Origin: Salminus brasiliensis
Taxonomy: Eukaryota > Chordata > Actinopteri > Characiformes > Bryconidae
NCBI RefSeq assembly: GCF_030463535.1
Contig: NC_132878.1
Span: 93,598,839 to 93,662,838 of the forward strand
DNA length: 64,000 nucleotides
Reading direction: 5' to 3'
Part shown: in pieces, positions 47,861 through 62,325 of the stretch
Layout: each line of letters begins with the position of its first letter
Numbering within the stretch: position 1 is the first letter of the stretch
The notes under the pieces: model-generated
Told to the model about the DNA's origin: nothing
Database searches by the model: none
Seen by the model: the letters and a program-made list of their open reading frames with translations, nothing else
Translations under genes and position numbers: made by a program

Positions 47861-48261
47861 CTGAACGCCTCTTCATTGTGACTGTATACAAGTGCTGGAC
47901 CATGTTTTGTCAACCTAGGTCACGTGTTTGAGCGTACCCGACCCCTCAAGGTCACGTCTTGGCCGCTTGACATGGCTAAAGCAGCGGTTTGCACAGTATT
48001 CCTAGACCTCAAACTCGTCTCATTGGTCAAATGGCTTTTCTCTCAGTATCTATCAGTATCTCATACAGTCTTACAGCCCAGAGTTGTATTCTGAATGTTT
48101 GTAGTGGGCTGTTAGTCCTTCCCAGGTGTTTCAGACACAAGCGTCAAACATTGCTAATGTTTAAAAGATGCAAGATGTTGTTAATCATTTTTATCTGATA
48201 TTGAGATAAGAAAGGTATGGTGCTGAATTGTAAGAATCTACAATGCAAAATGTGTAAATTG

Positions 48262-48445
48262 TGATGAGGGTAGCTGTGGCCTAAAGGTTAGAGAAGTGAC
48301 CCTGGGACCAGAAGGATGGTGGTTGCATCCCCAGTGTTGTCACAGCCCCAGTACACCAGTGTGTGAGTGTGTATGTTCAATACCATGGCTGGTTTGAATG
48401 CAGAGGCTGATTTCTGCTGCATAAAGTGTGCTTAATCTTAATCTT
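48262..48445 (+). mobile_element. tRNA-derived SINE
   Basis: The A-box-like TAGCTGTGGCCTAAAGGTTA and B-box-like GGTGGTTGCATCCCC are both present, followed by a body and a CTTAATCTTAATCTT tail. It lies beside the CUT2 exon, antisense to satb1. Confidence 0.7.
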
Positions 48446-48583
48446 CTTTTAAATTAGCACTATCAATTCAAATCAGATATTGGCTAAGACTCCTATGACC
48501 ACGCTAAGACTCTTTTTAAAATAAAATTTTAGGTCCTCACGGATAACTGGTTTAGTCGCTAAACTGAGCAAGAAACCACATAC

Positions 48584-48739
48584 CTGGCTCTTGGAGGCAG
48601 CGACCTTGGCGAACATGGCCTGGGACACCTTGGCTCTCTTCATCTCCTGCTGGATCTCGTCGTAGATGGAGGAGTTGATGTTCAGTACAGAGCTTTCTTG
48701 CTTGCCGTTCCACTCCGATGGAAGAGGAGAGGGCTTCAC
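48584..48739 (-). CDS. satb1: satb1 exon: first half of CUT2
   Basis: This exon has 156 bases, is phase 0 at both ends, and encodes 52 residues. After a variable linker (VKPSPLPSEWNGKQESSVLN) comes the start of CUT2, INSSIYDEIQQEMKRAKVSQ through KVAASKSQ. CUT2 is the second of the paired DNA-binding repeats in SATB proteins. The acceptor is CCCTGCCCAG and the donor is CAG|GTATGT at 48583. The linker retains the NGK motif of human SATB1 (ERNGKPENN) but is otherwise diverged, whereas the CUT2 part is almost unchanged. The next intron is the longest in the window, about 19.0 kb. Confidence 0.95.
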
Positions 48740-49004
48740 CTGGGCAGGGACCCGAGACGCCTTCTCAATACAGCATAGAGGGGGCAGCATTTCAGTGACA
48801 TTTCCAACAGTAGTATCATTTCCAAGAACATCACAACACGACATACTAAGAAAGTTTCTTTAACTGACACCTTTTCAGTTGTTTTTGGGGGGGTTTTTTT
48901 GTACTTTGACTAGTTTTCGTTCCATGGTGCTTCTCTTTATGGTCAGTATTCAAACAGGAATATCATCACTGTCATATGAAAAGCCTCTCTTTACACCACC
49001 ATCT

Positions 49005-49095
49005 GCCCTTTACACGGTGTGAACAGTTTGTGATGAATGGACCAATAGAAATGGTCTCAAATTGCTTGGAATAAAATATTCTAAGTCATTAACAG
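49005..49095 (+). repeat. dispersed CCAATAGAAATGCTC repeat, copy 2
   Basis: Contains TGATGAATGGACCAATAGAA and CTTGGAATAAAAT, as in the other copies. Confidence 0.6.
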
Positions 49096-49703
49096 TTAAG
49101 AACATTTTCTCTTTCTTCCATGAAGAACTGTTACAAGGTTTTCTTATGACAGTGAATATAATATAATGACAGTGAATATAATAGTTATATCATCTAACAG
49201 ATCATAGCTACTCCTGCTATTCTCCAGATTATTACACCCTGTTTCACATTCATAACACTGTTCACCACAATTTTATTCCCATACACTACTGTTGTTTGCA
49301 GAACCACCACTTTATCTGTAAGTAATATGTATATTGTCTGTACATACAGTCCACTTACTGCTTGTACACTGTGGATACTGCATATTGTGTGAAACTTATA
49401 TGTACATTACTTGTATATTACAGTCCTTGTATAGTATGCTTATTGCTTGTATTTACTGTGTATACTGAGTATTTTGTACTATATATTGTCTATTGTTTGT
49501 ATATTGCATATAATACTACAGAGACAGAGCCTGAAACCTGAAAAAGTCTTAGGATGTGTCAAAATGCAATAAATTGATTCTGCTATTAAGATTTTAAGGA
49601 TTTTTAGATTTTGAAGTTTAAGATATGCACTGCTAGAAGCAAACTCAAGTGACCCTGCCAGCAAAAAAAACATCATTACAGATGACTCTATGGGAATACT
49701 TAC

Positions 49704-49775
49704 CGGAGAAATGCCCACTGGAATCCTTGGGTTCCAGTCCTCAGGTCTGACGTTGTTACATTCTTCTCTTCTGGG
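49704..49775 (-). CDS. satb1: satb1 candidate in-frame cassette exon (24 codons)
   Basis: This is a 72-base open segment between two well supported satb1 exons. Its acceptor is TGTCTGTCTGCAG and its donor is CCG|GTAAGT. Both ends are phase 0, so it can be included or skipped without changing frame. It encodes PRREECNNVRPEDWNPRIPV followed by GISP. Mammalian SATB1 is known to have a longer isoform with an insert of about 32 residues in this inter-CUT linker. I infer that this exon is the fish counterpart, but I could not align it to that insert. A second acceptor AG five bases further in would shift the frame, so the first is preferred. If spliced in, it lengthens the spacer between the two DNA-binding CUT domains. 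Confidence 0.7.
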
Positions 49776-50099
49776 CTGCAGACAGACAGACACACCAACA
49801 CGCACATTTTAACACATTTAACTCCTCTGAACCGTGTGGATGAAAACATAGTTTAATGAAAACACCTAATCTAATGTTCACAACACTCTAAATTTGAAAT
49901 GAAGAGCCTCCCTTCTTGAGAAGAATAATCTGTTTAATGTCTCTTTAGAGGACAGGGACTCTGGTGAACATATTGTAACCCTTTTCTCTAATGATTTACG
50001 TTTGAAGCAAAGATCCTTGCACAGGAGGCTGGGGAAATGTTTCCACCCAAAGGAGAATTAAACAAATAACCAAAAAAAAATAAATAAATCAAACACGTC

Positions 50100-50560
50100 T
50101 CACGCCTTCCAACAGAAGTAGCGAAAATAACGCTGTCAGCAAGTCGTTTCACAGCCATTCTTTCGCAAAAGCCCAGGCGTCGGGGTTGAGCTGTTTTGTG
50201 ACCGTATCTAATTGTTAAGGACGGAACATGCACAAACTTGCACGGCACTGTCTGTCTGACGACCCATTAACGTATGTGGGAGTCATACCTCCACTGCCGT
50301 ATTTTATGACGGTCATAAAAAAAGCTCACGGCACAGCGAGAACTGCCGCCCTGCTGATTTATAGACGGGTCCAGTCAGCGCCAGCCTCCATCGCGTCGAC
50401 GGTGTGTGGGGTTGGCATGCGCCACATGCTCTCGCCTTACGCGGGCATAGGCTTGGCGCGGGGAATCACAACAGCCGGAGTAATAACCGCTAATGTAACT
50501 CACAATATGGCTGAGATGCATCGAGTATGGATGGCGTGAATGCATGGGTACGTCTTCATG
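50100..50560. promoter_or_regulatory. candidate noncoding element with palindromic TTTATGAC sites
   Basis: This repeat-free, CpG-rich block contains TTTTATGACGGTCATAAAA at 50302-50320. That is a near-perfect palindrome of two TTTATGAC words, which resemble posterior-HOX (Abd-B class) sites. It lies in the intron between the CUT1 and cassette exons. No coding frame is convincing. Confidence 0.4.
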
Positions 50561-50699
50561 CCAGGCTGAGACCCATTGTGAATGATTTAGAGCATGAGAT
50601 CTTACTGTGGATCTGGCCCACGTGGTTAATCTTTTATATATTCAGCTGCATTTGAACACGCATTTGTAAACCTGCAGTGTTGTTTACGTCTACTGTGCC

Positions 50700-51085
50700 T
50701 CAAAGTCATCTGTCCGTCTAGCTGTCTACTCATCTGTCTATCTGTATATGTATATATCTATGTCTGTCTATCTTTGTCTATCTATCTACTTATCTGTCTG
50801 TCTGTATTTCTCTGTATATATCTGTTAGCTACTTTTTATGTCTACCTTTCTAGCTATCTGCCTGTCTGTCTATCTATCTATCTATTCATCTTTCTTTGAC
50901 TATCTATCTTTATATCTATCTGTCTGTCTATCTTTGTCTAGCTATCTACTTATCTGTCTGTCTGTATTTCCAACTGTCTATCTGCCTATCTTTGTATCTG
51001 TCTGTCTGTCTATCAATCTACTTATCTATTTATTTATCGCTTTGACTATCTATCTTAGCCAGTCTGTCTATCTATCTAAACATAT
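50700..51085. repeat. degenerate TCTA/TCTG tetranucleotide repeat
   Basis: About 380 bases of TCTATCTG-type units with many interruptions. The open frame 50838-51095 (YLSIYL-type residues) is an artefact. Confidence 0.9.
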
Positions 51086-51244
51086 TTCTAAATAGTCTGC
51101 AGTACAATCCTGACTGTTCTGAGGCTGTGCACGCCTGATGAATCAAAGCATCAAGAGCAGTCGCTGAACTAACCAAGTCGGAGTAGCATCTGATAATGGG
51201 ATCTGAACTGGAAAGCAGCATCTGGTTCACTCCTACACTCTGGT

Positions 51245-51300
51245 TCTAGCACACACATACACACACACATACACACACACACACACAGAAGAAAACACAC
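51245..51300. repeat. CA-rich simple sequence
   Basis: ACACACATAC and ACACAC runs. Confidence 0.85.
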
Positions 51301-51710
51301 ACTTCAGCGAACAGCAATGGCATTTCAGTCTTCGCTATTGTGTGAGTCTCAGTGTGTGTGAATGAGCAGGAGAGGGGCCTGAATAAAAAGCCCTGGCTCA
51401 GCCCAAGCAGCATAGAGGGGCTTTGTGTCCACTATGACACACTCAAGTGCACTTGAAGGAGTCTGCAGAGGAGAAGTTATCACATACTTTTCTGACTGCT
51501 GTTTGGGGGGTTGTTTAGGGCAAGAAAGCATAACTCCGTGCTTTCGCCTATCTCACATCAGATGCTTCTTCACCTGAAGGGTCTCTGGTCTCTCTAGTGC
51601 TGAGCGGTATTAATCCAATTCAGGATCACAATGCTTTCTATGTATCCTCGCTGTCCTGAGAAAACCTTGTATTTCCATTTTTGCCGTGTGTCTATTTAAA
51701 TATAATTTAA

Positions 51711-51795
51711 TTGTGAATCTGGCAGTTGTTCTTTACATTGTGTCAGAATTTCCAATAGAAATGCTCCAAATCAGGTCCTGGATTTGCCAACATCA
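51711..51795 (+). repeat. dispersed CCAATAGAAATGCTC repeat, copy 3
   Basis: Contains CTGGCAGTTGTTCTTTACAT and CCAATAGAAATGCTCCAAAT. Confidence 0.65.
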
Positions 51796-51983
51796 CAAAA
51801 CACAGAGCTTAAAAAAGGAAAAACAAACTGCTTTACTGTTTAATGTCTGTACTATGAATAGATCAAGCTTTAATCTGTGAATGAAAATCGGGACCAAACA
51901 TTTTTAGGTGACTTTGGGCTGGCCTAAACCTAAGCCTACACTAAATAGGATTTGTAATGTTGAAACAACACTGGATTTGACTA

Positions 51984-54440
<2,457 letters not shown>

Positions 54441-54446
54441 CAGTAC

Positions 54447-54898
54447 CTGTGTCCTGTTGAAGGCCACGCGGGCGAACACGGCCTGGGAAATGCCAGCTCT
54501 TTTCAGTTCGTCTCTCACCCACTGGTAGATCTCGGAAGACACCTCCGTGTTGGAGGACACCTGCGCATCCAGGGGCTTGTTGAGGGCGCGGCTGACGGGC
54601 GGGTGGTTCAGGTACTGCTGGTTGAGGGATTGCTGGGCCAGGAGCCGATTGACGGCGTACTGCTGGTTCAGGATCTGTGCCATGACGATCTGCTGGTTGA
54701 CCAGCTGGGGGCTGATGGGGGTAGACACCAGGCCGGGGTGCAGGCCGGGCAGCTGGGCACGGCCCGGGGCCTGACCGCTGTGGGGCAGGGGCACAGGGGA
54801 CGGGGGCTGCTCTGCCGTGCTGCCCGGGATTGGCTGCTGACTGAAGCTCAGGTGGTTGGTTCCGGGCGGGGAAAGGTCTGATAAACCGTCCATTTCGG
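54447..54898 (-). CDS. satb1: satb1 exon: Q/P-rich linker and first half of CUT1
   Basis: This exon has 452 bases. Two bases complete a split codon (G|CC, alanine) and 150 codons follow to a phase-0 donor CAG|GTACTG. It encodes the linker [15 protein letters not shown] onward, a proline-rich stretch, the conserved [14 protein letters not shown] block and the glutamine/asparagine-rich [20 protein letters not shown]. The first half of CUT1 follows ([16 protein letters not shown] to AFNRTQ). CUT1 is the main contact for base-unpairing AT-rich DNA in SATB1. The junction residues read AEMD, at the position of the mammalian VEMD caspase-6 site. The acceptor has a long CT-rich tract ending in TTCTAG. 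Human SATB1 has three prolines after NHP where this copy has two. The exon's high G+C contrasts with its AT-rich introns. Confidence 0.95.
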
Positions 54899-55084
54899 CT
54901 AGAATGCACAGAGATCGAAAGGGAGAGAGGAGAGAGAGGAGAGCAAGATGTGTTAATGCTGGTAGTTCAGTCTGAGCAGTGGTGCAGAGCACAGTATAAA
55001 ATCAATGGCTGCAGGGAATGCCTTTAGTGAATTAGCAGCTACTTAAACCTCAAAACTCTAAGGGACCGTATGTGGCTCCTAATG

Positions 55085-55640
55085 TCAGTTTAGGTCTGTG
55101 GGCTGTCACGATTAATGTAATAATCTTTATTACTTTATTATAAAATTATACAGATTTAGCTGTTGGCAGTGATCGATGCACGTAGAAAAGACAGAAACAC
55201 CCTTTTATATGTCTTAATGTTTATACATGAATAACAATAGGGAGACAACAGTTAGCCCTGAAACCCACAATTTTTTAATTAGTAATTGGTTGAATTGAAC
55301 TATCAACATTAAGCCATCCATATGTGTGTTGCAAAAGAGACTGTATATCTGCGTACCAAATATTTCTGGGAAAAAAAAAATACAAAAGCCTATCACAAAC
55401 AAATAACCTGCTACTTGACAAAGACTGACGCTAATACAGAGTAGAACTCTGCAACCGCTGCAATGCACGATGTCCAGGCAGGAGCACCGTAGTCAGGGTC
55501 TAAGGGGTTCAGTGCGTGACCTGCATCTACACAAGTTGGCAGCTTCTGAAATTAGTTTATAATGTCCATGGCCCAATCATGTGAGCAATAACAACAAGGC
55601 AGTGTGGCCTGCTGTCTATAGCGGAGGGCGGGGGAGTCCT
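55085..55640. other. satb1 intron with a short transposon-like terminus
   Basis: GGGCTGTCACGATTAATGTA near 55099 resembles a hAT-type terminus. Nothing else is recognised. Confidence 0.3.
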
Positions 55641-56160
55641 CACATGCGTTCGGTCAGTCGCTGGTGCGCTTGAATCGCTCTTTATGCTCTTAATTTTCAA
55701 ACAAGGTACGCAAGCTGGCCAATATGAAATTTCGGGAAAAGCTAAATATAGCTGGAGTCGGAGCGGAGTCGGAGCAAGGCGCTTGGATCCCACACCCGAG
55801 CCCTCTTGCGCAGGCTAGCCCCGACAGGACCGGGAGAATAAGGCAGCTATTTGATGCTGTTGATGGTATTTACTGTTATAAATATCGCAGCCCTTTTTAA
55901 TTGACGAGTGCGAGGCCGCAAAACAACGGGCTGGAAAATCCGAAAATGAAAAGGTCTGTTGTGAGCGCTGGGATTTAAGCGGGGACCGGAGCGTTACGGC
56001 TCCTTCAGACGTTCGGGGCGTATTACTTTAAAAGGATTTGTTTAAATAAGGAGAAATTAAAACGTGTGACACCTACAAGTGCGGGGATTGCGCGATTCCA
56101 ACTCCGTGCAACTCTGGCAATCATTTTCCAGCCCCCATTTTTGGGCAAACGTGAATTATG
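55641..56160. promoter_or_regulatory. CpG-rich intronic block
   Basis: Repeat-free and richer in CpG than its neighbours, with AATATAGCTGG, GCTATTTGATGC and CCCTTTTTAATTGACG words and a short GGAGTCGGAGC duplication near 55755. It is a candidate enhancer or promoter. No coding frame is supported. Confidence 0.35.
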
Positions 56161-56435
56161 GCAACTCATCAAAATACAAACGTTTCAATAGGAGATGAAA
56201 AAAACAGATTAAGAGCATGGAATCTCTCCAGAAATACATACAATAATCACAGGAACACAAGCATGTGTCTTTACTGACAGCCAGCACAAAGGAAGCCATG
56301 GCTGTTCCTTTCAGTATCGGCAGAAAGTGTAGGGGGGGCTCAATAATAATCAAAGCTCTCTCATAATCCTCCTCATTTCGGCAGTCTGATGCTACGGTGC
56401 GCCTTTCGGTTCCTTTTTTTTAACCATACAAAAAT

Positions 56436-56475
56436 GCTGGGGGGCACACACACACACATACACACACACATAGCT
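56436..56475. repeat. CA-rich simple sequence
   Basis: ACACACACACAT runs. Confidence 0.8.
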
Positions 56476-56617
56476 TTTCCATGCAAATTGAAAGAGAGAA
56501 AAGTGTTTGCAGCCCGCGCTGTAGCAGCGAGCAGCAGACACACAACGAGAGTTCCTTCTGTGGAATCTGGCACCAAGCGGGCCGGGATTAGCAGTACAAT
56601 AGTAGAGGGGAATGTGG

Positions 56618-56646
56618 GCTGGTAGAGAGAGGGAGAGAGCGAAAGC

Positions 56647-56677
<31 letters not shown>

Positions 56678-56722
56678 TTAGAGAAAAGGAGAGAGAGTAA
56701 GAGCAACAGAGAAGAGAGGGGG
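56618..56722. repeat. GA-rich simple sequence
   Basis: GAGAGAGA and AAAGAGAG runs for about 100 bases. Frames across it are artefacts. Confidence 0.9.
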
Positions 56723-57219
56723 GGGCTTCGTGTATCTCTGAGAGAACAGCAGGACTCCAGCCCACTCTACGGCTGCACAGCCGGACAGCGCTTTCGTACA
56801 CACATACATGCTCATGCACTTCCCTGAACTCCACAGGAGTGGCTCCTTAAAGTGACCTGCTTCTTGCTGTCCACTCACAGCAACACTGTGGCTACACTGC
56901 GCCAGCCTTGTCCGGCGGCAGAAATCAAAGCGAAACTAAGCCTCCAGAACCACGGTCATCAATTCACCAAACCGTGCTGGACGCCGGCCCACCAAGGCCG
57001 CAGTTGGCCCATCTATGGTCTACCACAAAAGTGGTCTTTTGTGAGGGTGGACAAGCTTTACAGTGCACTGGCAATGATCACGTTCTAACAAATGAAAAAC
57101 TATAGCCAAGCGCTACATAAGCATATCAATGATTAGATCAGTCCACCTGTGCATTATAATGGACCTGTGTGGTGTTTAGGTTATATGATTTATAATAAAG
57201 TCATTTATAAGTGGTTCTG

Positions 57220-57335
57220 ACCAGATGGTCAGAGGGTGGGTTCCCCTAGTAAGACTTGTTTCCTGTCAAGGTTTCTTCCTCCAGCTTTGCAGGAACTTGT
57301 CCTAGCCACTATGGCTTGCTCACTTGGTTTAGTTG
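57220..57335 (+). mobile_element. dispersed teleost repeat fragment (TCAAGGTTTCTTCCTCC)
   Basis: GTTTCCTGTCAAGGTTTCTT followed by CCTCC and a GCCACTATGGCTTGCTCACT end is typical of a common teleost repeat. The class is uncertain. Confidence 0.45.
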
Positions 57336-58029
57336 TTAATTAATTTTTTGTTAATTAATTAATAAGTTAATTTTTTTAACAAACGATATTGGTGAATGAG
57401 TCCCACTGTTCAGATAGATTGGATGTCCATATGTGGTCATGCTTCACCATGTTGGCAAATTTGTGTAGTTTTAAACCTGCCTTTAGTTCAATTACTACAA
57501 CCTAGTCTAACTAAGCAATGTAGTGCTGGAAACCAGTGTCTTTCAGAATCAGTGGCTCTAAACCGTAACCTGGATCCACTAGGTTGAACAGATTTTTGTG
57601 GACACTATAAGCCTTGCACTGGTTGCACTTAAAGAATGCACTTGTGGGCGAACGTGGAAAGATGAAGCATGACCTGTTGACCACTACTATTAAAGAAGGC
57701 CATGTCCAGACGTCCTCTGTCTCTTTTCTTGCTTACTGTGTGCTATCGTGTGCCGTATTATATTTTACTGTGGAACCCCAACTTGTGTGGAGGCACAAAA
57801 AACAGGATGACTGGCTCACGTGCCCTCGCGAGAGCCTAAAAACCTTTCCTGCTCTCATGAATTTTAAGTCCTAGAAGGGTTGCCGTGGGCAACGGCCGGC
57901 TGGTGGGGTGTGCGGTGGTGCAGTGGCCCCGGGTGTGTCACGTGACCTACCTACTGTGGTGGCACGTGGGCTGTCGTGGAGGACGCACGTCCCCAGGTAG
58001 CCCTCCAGCTGGGAGGGTTGGCGCATGAC

Positions 58030-58100
58030 TGCGCAGGAAGGCACATAAACATACACATACACACACACAAACACATCACATACACACACACACACAGGTG
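58030..58100. repeat. CA-rich simple sequence
   Basis: ACATACACATACACACACAC-type runs. Confidence 0.85.
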
Positions 58101-58179
58101 TGGAGAGAGATAGAGAGTGTTAGTGGGATGGCACATGCACGTGTGCTCGGGGCGGGGAGGGGGCATATGTTACAGAGAG

Positions 58180-59630
58180 TGTCACGGCAGGAGCCTAAAT
58201 ACACCGGTGTGAATTACCTCCTGTATGCTTTATCAGTGTGATGAATCCTGTAAATGCTATTCCCACTTTAAAGGGCTGTATAGTGTGTTTTTTGTGTAAA
58301 TGCCAAACTTTCCATGATCTTAAATAAAGATATTTAATAGAAATTATGATTTAATTAGATTTATACTGTATTTCTTTATGAGACATCCGTAAAACAAATG
58401 TAATCAGAGCAACTATTTTTCAAATATTTATTTACACAAACTTTATATAAAGTTACTTTTAGGATTTTTACTTTGAAAATATCCCCGGAATTTTATTTTG
58501 ATCCAAAAATGACACAGAAATGTTGCTAGAATTGATCATGTTTGATTTTGAACAGCCTGAAATCGATGCCACAATCAGTGAACTAATAACACATTTTTAT
58601 ACCCCTACTGACTCTGCTTAAGTCTTCATGTGGATTTTTCCTTAATAATTCATAAGTTAAGTGAATCCTGACCTGGAGCGTCATTTTTTTTCTTATATCT
58701 TACGCCTGGAAAAGGCTCAGTGCTGTGCATGATATCCCCACCACGGCAGACTACATTAATCATTTTTATGAATCTGGAGGCAGAAGTAATGTTTGTTTAC
58801 ATTTAGTCCGCTCCAAGCAACAGAGAAATGTACTCATACTGATTATTTAAAAATTAAAAAAATTCTGGACGTTTACATTCAGTGTTAGAACAACTGCTGA
58901 GATGCAGGGCTTAGCTGTAACCTACTCTATGCACAGGCTACCTGTACGTCTGCGGAAGGGCCTCATGCAGGTAGTCTGATTAGTCTTGCTTTGCCTGTCT
59001 CCAGCTGTAGCTTGTTATGTACAGAGAGTTCCTTCCTACACATGGATAACCAACCTGACTGCCTCCTTTTCATGGAAAAACACAGTAAAAATATGCATGT
59101 GCAATGTTATTTTGCTCATAAATAAACAGTTGTGTCTCGCGGCTGTGGACAATCATCTGACATTTATAGGTAGAAACGTGGCCTAATTCTAGACTACGCT
59201 GCTCGTTATTTTGTGTGATTTCACAGATAAGCTGTTTACTTCTAATATCTACAATTAACGGAGAAAACAGGTACCTCTGTTGAAGAAGACATCATTAGAA
59301 GGAACAATTCCTGTGATTTTTTTTCCCAAACGCTGTAATTACTGTAATGCTGATGCGCGCGCATATGTTTTCGAGAGAGAAAAGGAAAGGGGACATTAAG
59401 CATAAGGCCAGAGAGGGGTCAGATTTACATCAAACTATTAGTTAGATTAGTTAGCTGATGGTAATATGTTTACACTGCCTTGCCCAAGACTTAAGGCAAG
59501 AGCAGTTTAGAGTGGGGATTTGGCAGCAAGCTTCAGAGAAACCAGTGAAAGAGGTGAAACAGTTTAAGCACTTTAAGTCTGGAATAAACAGAGCTGAGAG
59601 TAGTACAGGGTTTCGCCTTTCCTTCACATA
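58180..59630. other. satb1 intron, AT-rich, nothing recognised
   Basis: No coding signal. Several ATTTAAATA and TTAATAATTCATAAG words occur in a repeat-poor stretch at 58560-58860, which could hold regulatory sequence. Confidence 0.4.
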
Positions 59631-59634
59631 GAAA

Positions 59635-59790
59635 AATCATTATTTTGGATGTTATTCTTTATGTTGTGACAAACTTTCACGATGACCAATAAAAATGCTC
59701 TGAATCTTTTTACACTGACTTCCATTGAAACTTTTCTGTAAAGTTGACATTTTTGCGACTTAATTTTGACAATATATTGAATAAATTATA
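59635..59790 (+). repeat. dispersed CCAATAGAAATGCTC repeat, copy 4
   Basis: Contains GTTATTCTTTATGTTGTGAC and ACCAATAAAAATGCTC. Confidence 0.6.
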
Positions 59791-59988
59791 ACACATTATT
59801 TGGACGGCCTCCATGTTTGTCTTTTTTAGGGGTGAATATCAGTGATTTCCAATCGTGCTGAAGGTGGTATACGATAGGAAATTGTTTAGCAAGATTTTAG
59901 CAAAAATGAACACAAAAAACCCCTCATCATTCAATCCATTAAAAAGTGAGTAAAAATATACATTTCCACAGAAAGCAAGATACTATTA

Positions 59989-60267
<279 letters not shown>

Positions 60268-61039
60268 TCACTTTAAAGTGTGTTTAACGTTACATGCAGC
60301 CGCATTCAGTACATACAAAGCATGCTGTGCTTTTGGTGCAGAGGTTGAACACAAATTCGTGCACAAATTGGCCTCTCAATAAGGAGAACTTAATCTGAAA
60401 ACCAAAACAGCACACGTCCCTTTCAACCAAATGGCCCAGAGTTTGAGAGACAGTCTGCCACGTACGATGAGCTTCAGAGAGAGATTAAAGGCAGCACACC
60501 AGCCTTGTATACAGGAAGATTTACTATCCAGATAGCTAAACACACCATGCTTTGGGGATTTCTTCTCTATACTAATGCAAGTCGCAGTCACAATCTGCTG
60601 TGAAAGCCGGCAGAGTTGCATGTGTGTGTGTGTGTGGGGGGGGTTGTAGAGTTCCTCCTGCCCTGTTCTCGCCTCAGTTCAGCATTCATCCTTGTTGCTT
60701 TTTTCATTTTGATGCATTCCCCACAAACAAGCCCAGATTCCCTTTCATTAAGCCCAACACTTAACACTTTAATGGCCCGGGGTGGAGAAACACACACACT
60801 CACACACACGCACACAGTGTTTGAAATATTATAAATATTCAAAAGCTGAAAAACATCTGTTTTAAAATTAAAGGTAGGCTGGCTTTATCATACGTACAAT
60901 ATAAACACTTGGAGACGGGAAGTGAAGAATCCTCAGCCTTTTCCAACAGTGAGTTTTCGTCCAGATTTATGCTGGATCATATATGTTGGCCTATTGTCGC
61001 ATTTTGCAGGGTGATATCTCCATCCTTTTTACATCATTT

Positions 61040-61195
61040 GAGAACACCAGCTGTCTTTTACGTTGTGTAAACATTTGATGAGAATTGGGGATGACAGAAA
61101 AGGTCCGAAATGCCTTGAAATAAAGTACTCTAGATTCTATAAAATCTCCTATAAAGTTACAGTATCTGAGATACGGTTCTGCTACAACAGTGTCA
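61040..61195 (+). repeat. dispersed CCAATAGAAATGCTC repeat, copy 5 (diverged)
   Basis: Contains CTGTCTTTTACGTTGTGTAA and CCTTGAAATAAAGTACTC, a more diverged copy. Confidence 0.5.
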
Positions 61196-61669
61196 ATCTA
61201 GAGAGCACAGGCCACGGCCAAAGAACTGACTTACAGATGCGCAACTGCATACTAAAACAAAGCAAGACCGATCACATAAGAACAGAGCTAAGGCCATATT
61301 TTCAGGACATGGTGTCGTCTCGTACAGTGCACTGGTGGTGCTGGGTTTGGCACAAAGCAGGAGGCAGCGGGTTAACAGCTCAGCAAAGGCCAAGGCTGTG
61401 TATGCTTGAGAGGGACAATTAACCTTTATTGCGGGTGTGCGTGCAGCTGGAGAGATGAAGAGTACGGGGAAAAAGTACAGACGAGGAGAACGAGAGAATC
61501 TTCTGCAAAAGCTACTCTGATTATTTCTCAAAAACAACAGGCAACAGACAACTTGCTCCAAAACCTGGTGCATGAATTTGCTTTGTAATTGAACGCACTG
61601 ATATTTTATGCTGGTCAACGTAGTGTATAGTTATAGTTATCTCTATATATTGTTTTTTTTTATTTGCCA

Positions 61670-62325
61670 TAATGTGCATCACTGCATCACTGCCTGCTTT
61701 GGGACCTGCACAGCCTCTGACCGCAAGACCCTCCAACGCATTGTGAGGACAGCTGAGAGGATCATCGGAGTCTCTCTCCCCTCCGTCATGGACATTTACA
61801 CTGCCCACTGCATCCGCAAAGCAACCAGCATTGTGGATGACTCCACCCACCCTTCCCACAGACTGTTCTCCCTCCTGCCATCAGGAAGAAGGTACCGCAG
61901 CATCCGGTCCAACACGACCAGACTCTGCAATAGCTTCTTCCCCCAAGCCATCAGACTTCTCAACTCAACTCAACTTCTGAACTGATGTCTTTTCTGTTAC
62001 ATGCACACTCTCTCTCTCTCTCTCTCTCCAACCATTTACCCCAGATAAAATGGGAAGCATTTTTTGCACTAATAACCTTACTACCTCACTGGACTCAATA
62101 TTTATTATTACACACTGCATAATTTGCACACTACCGCCAATTATTTATTATTCTCTGTCTGTACTGTGTTGTGTTGTCTGTCCACACTTGTATTGTGTTG
62201 CACTTGTGTTCTGTATGCACTGTGTCTATGTTGCACCATGGTCCTGGAGGAACGTTGTTTCGTTTCACTGTGTACTCTGTATGTAGTTGAAATGACAATA
62301 AAACCCACTTGACCCACTTGACTTG
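61670..62325 (+). mobile_element. 5'-truncated LINE with reverse-transcriptase C terminus
   Basis: The frame to 61985 encodes SDRKTLQRIVRTAERIIGVS, then DIYTAHCIRKATSIVDDSTH and CNSFFPQAIRLLNST, the characteristic C terminus of an L2-like teleost LINE. The 3' end carries GAAATGACAATAAAACCCAC followed by a short tandem of CTTGACC-type units. The copy is in antisense to satb1. Confidence 0.88.

Noticed and set aside
48740..48844. In-frame extension upstream of the CUT2 exon, giving an alternative start (MSCCDVLGND)
   Set aside because: It is readable intron upstream of a good acceptor at 48740. The residues match nothing, and the spliced form agrees with mammalian SATB1.
50838..51095. 85-codon frame of YLSIYL-type residues
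   Set aside because: Arises from the TCTA/TCTG repeat.
61608..61985. 125-codon plus-strand frame as a host gene
   Set aside because: RIVRTAERIIG and SFFPQAIRLLN are standard LINE C-terminal motifs, followed by a LINE tail.
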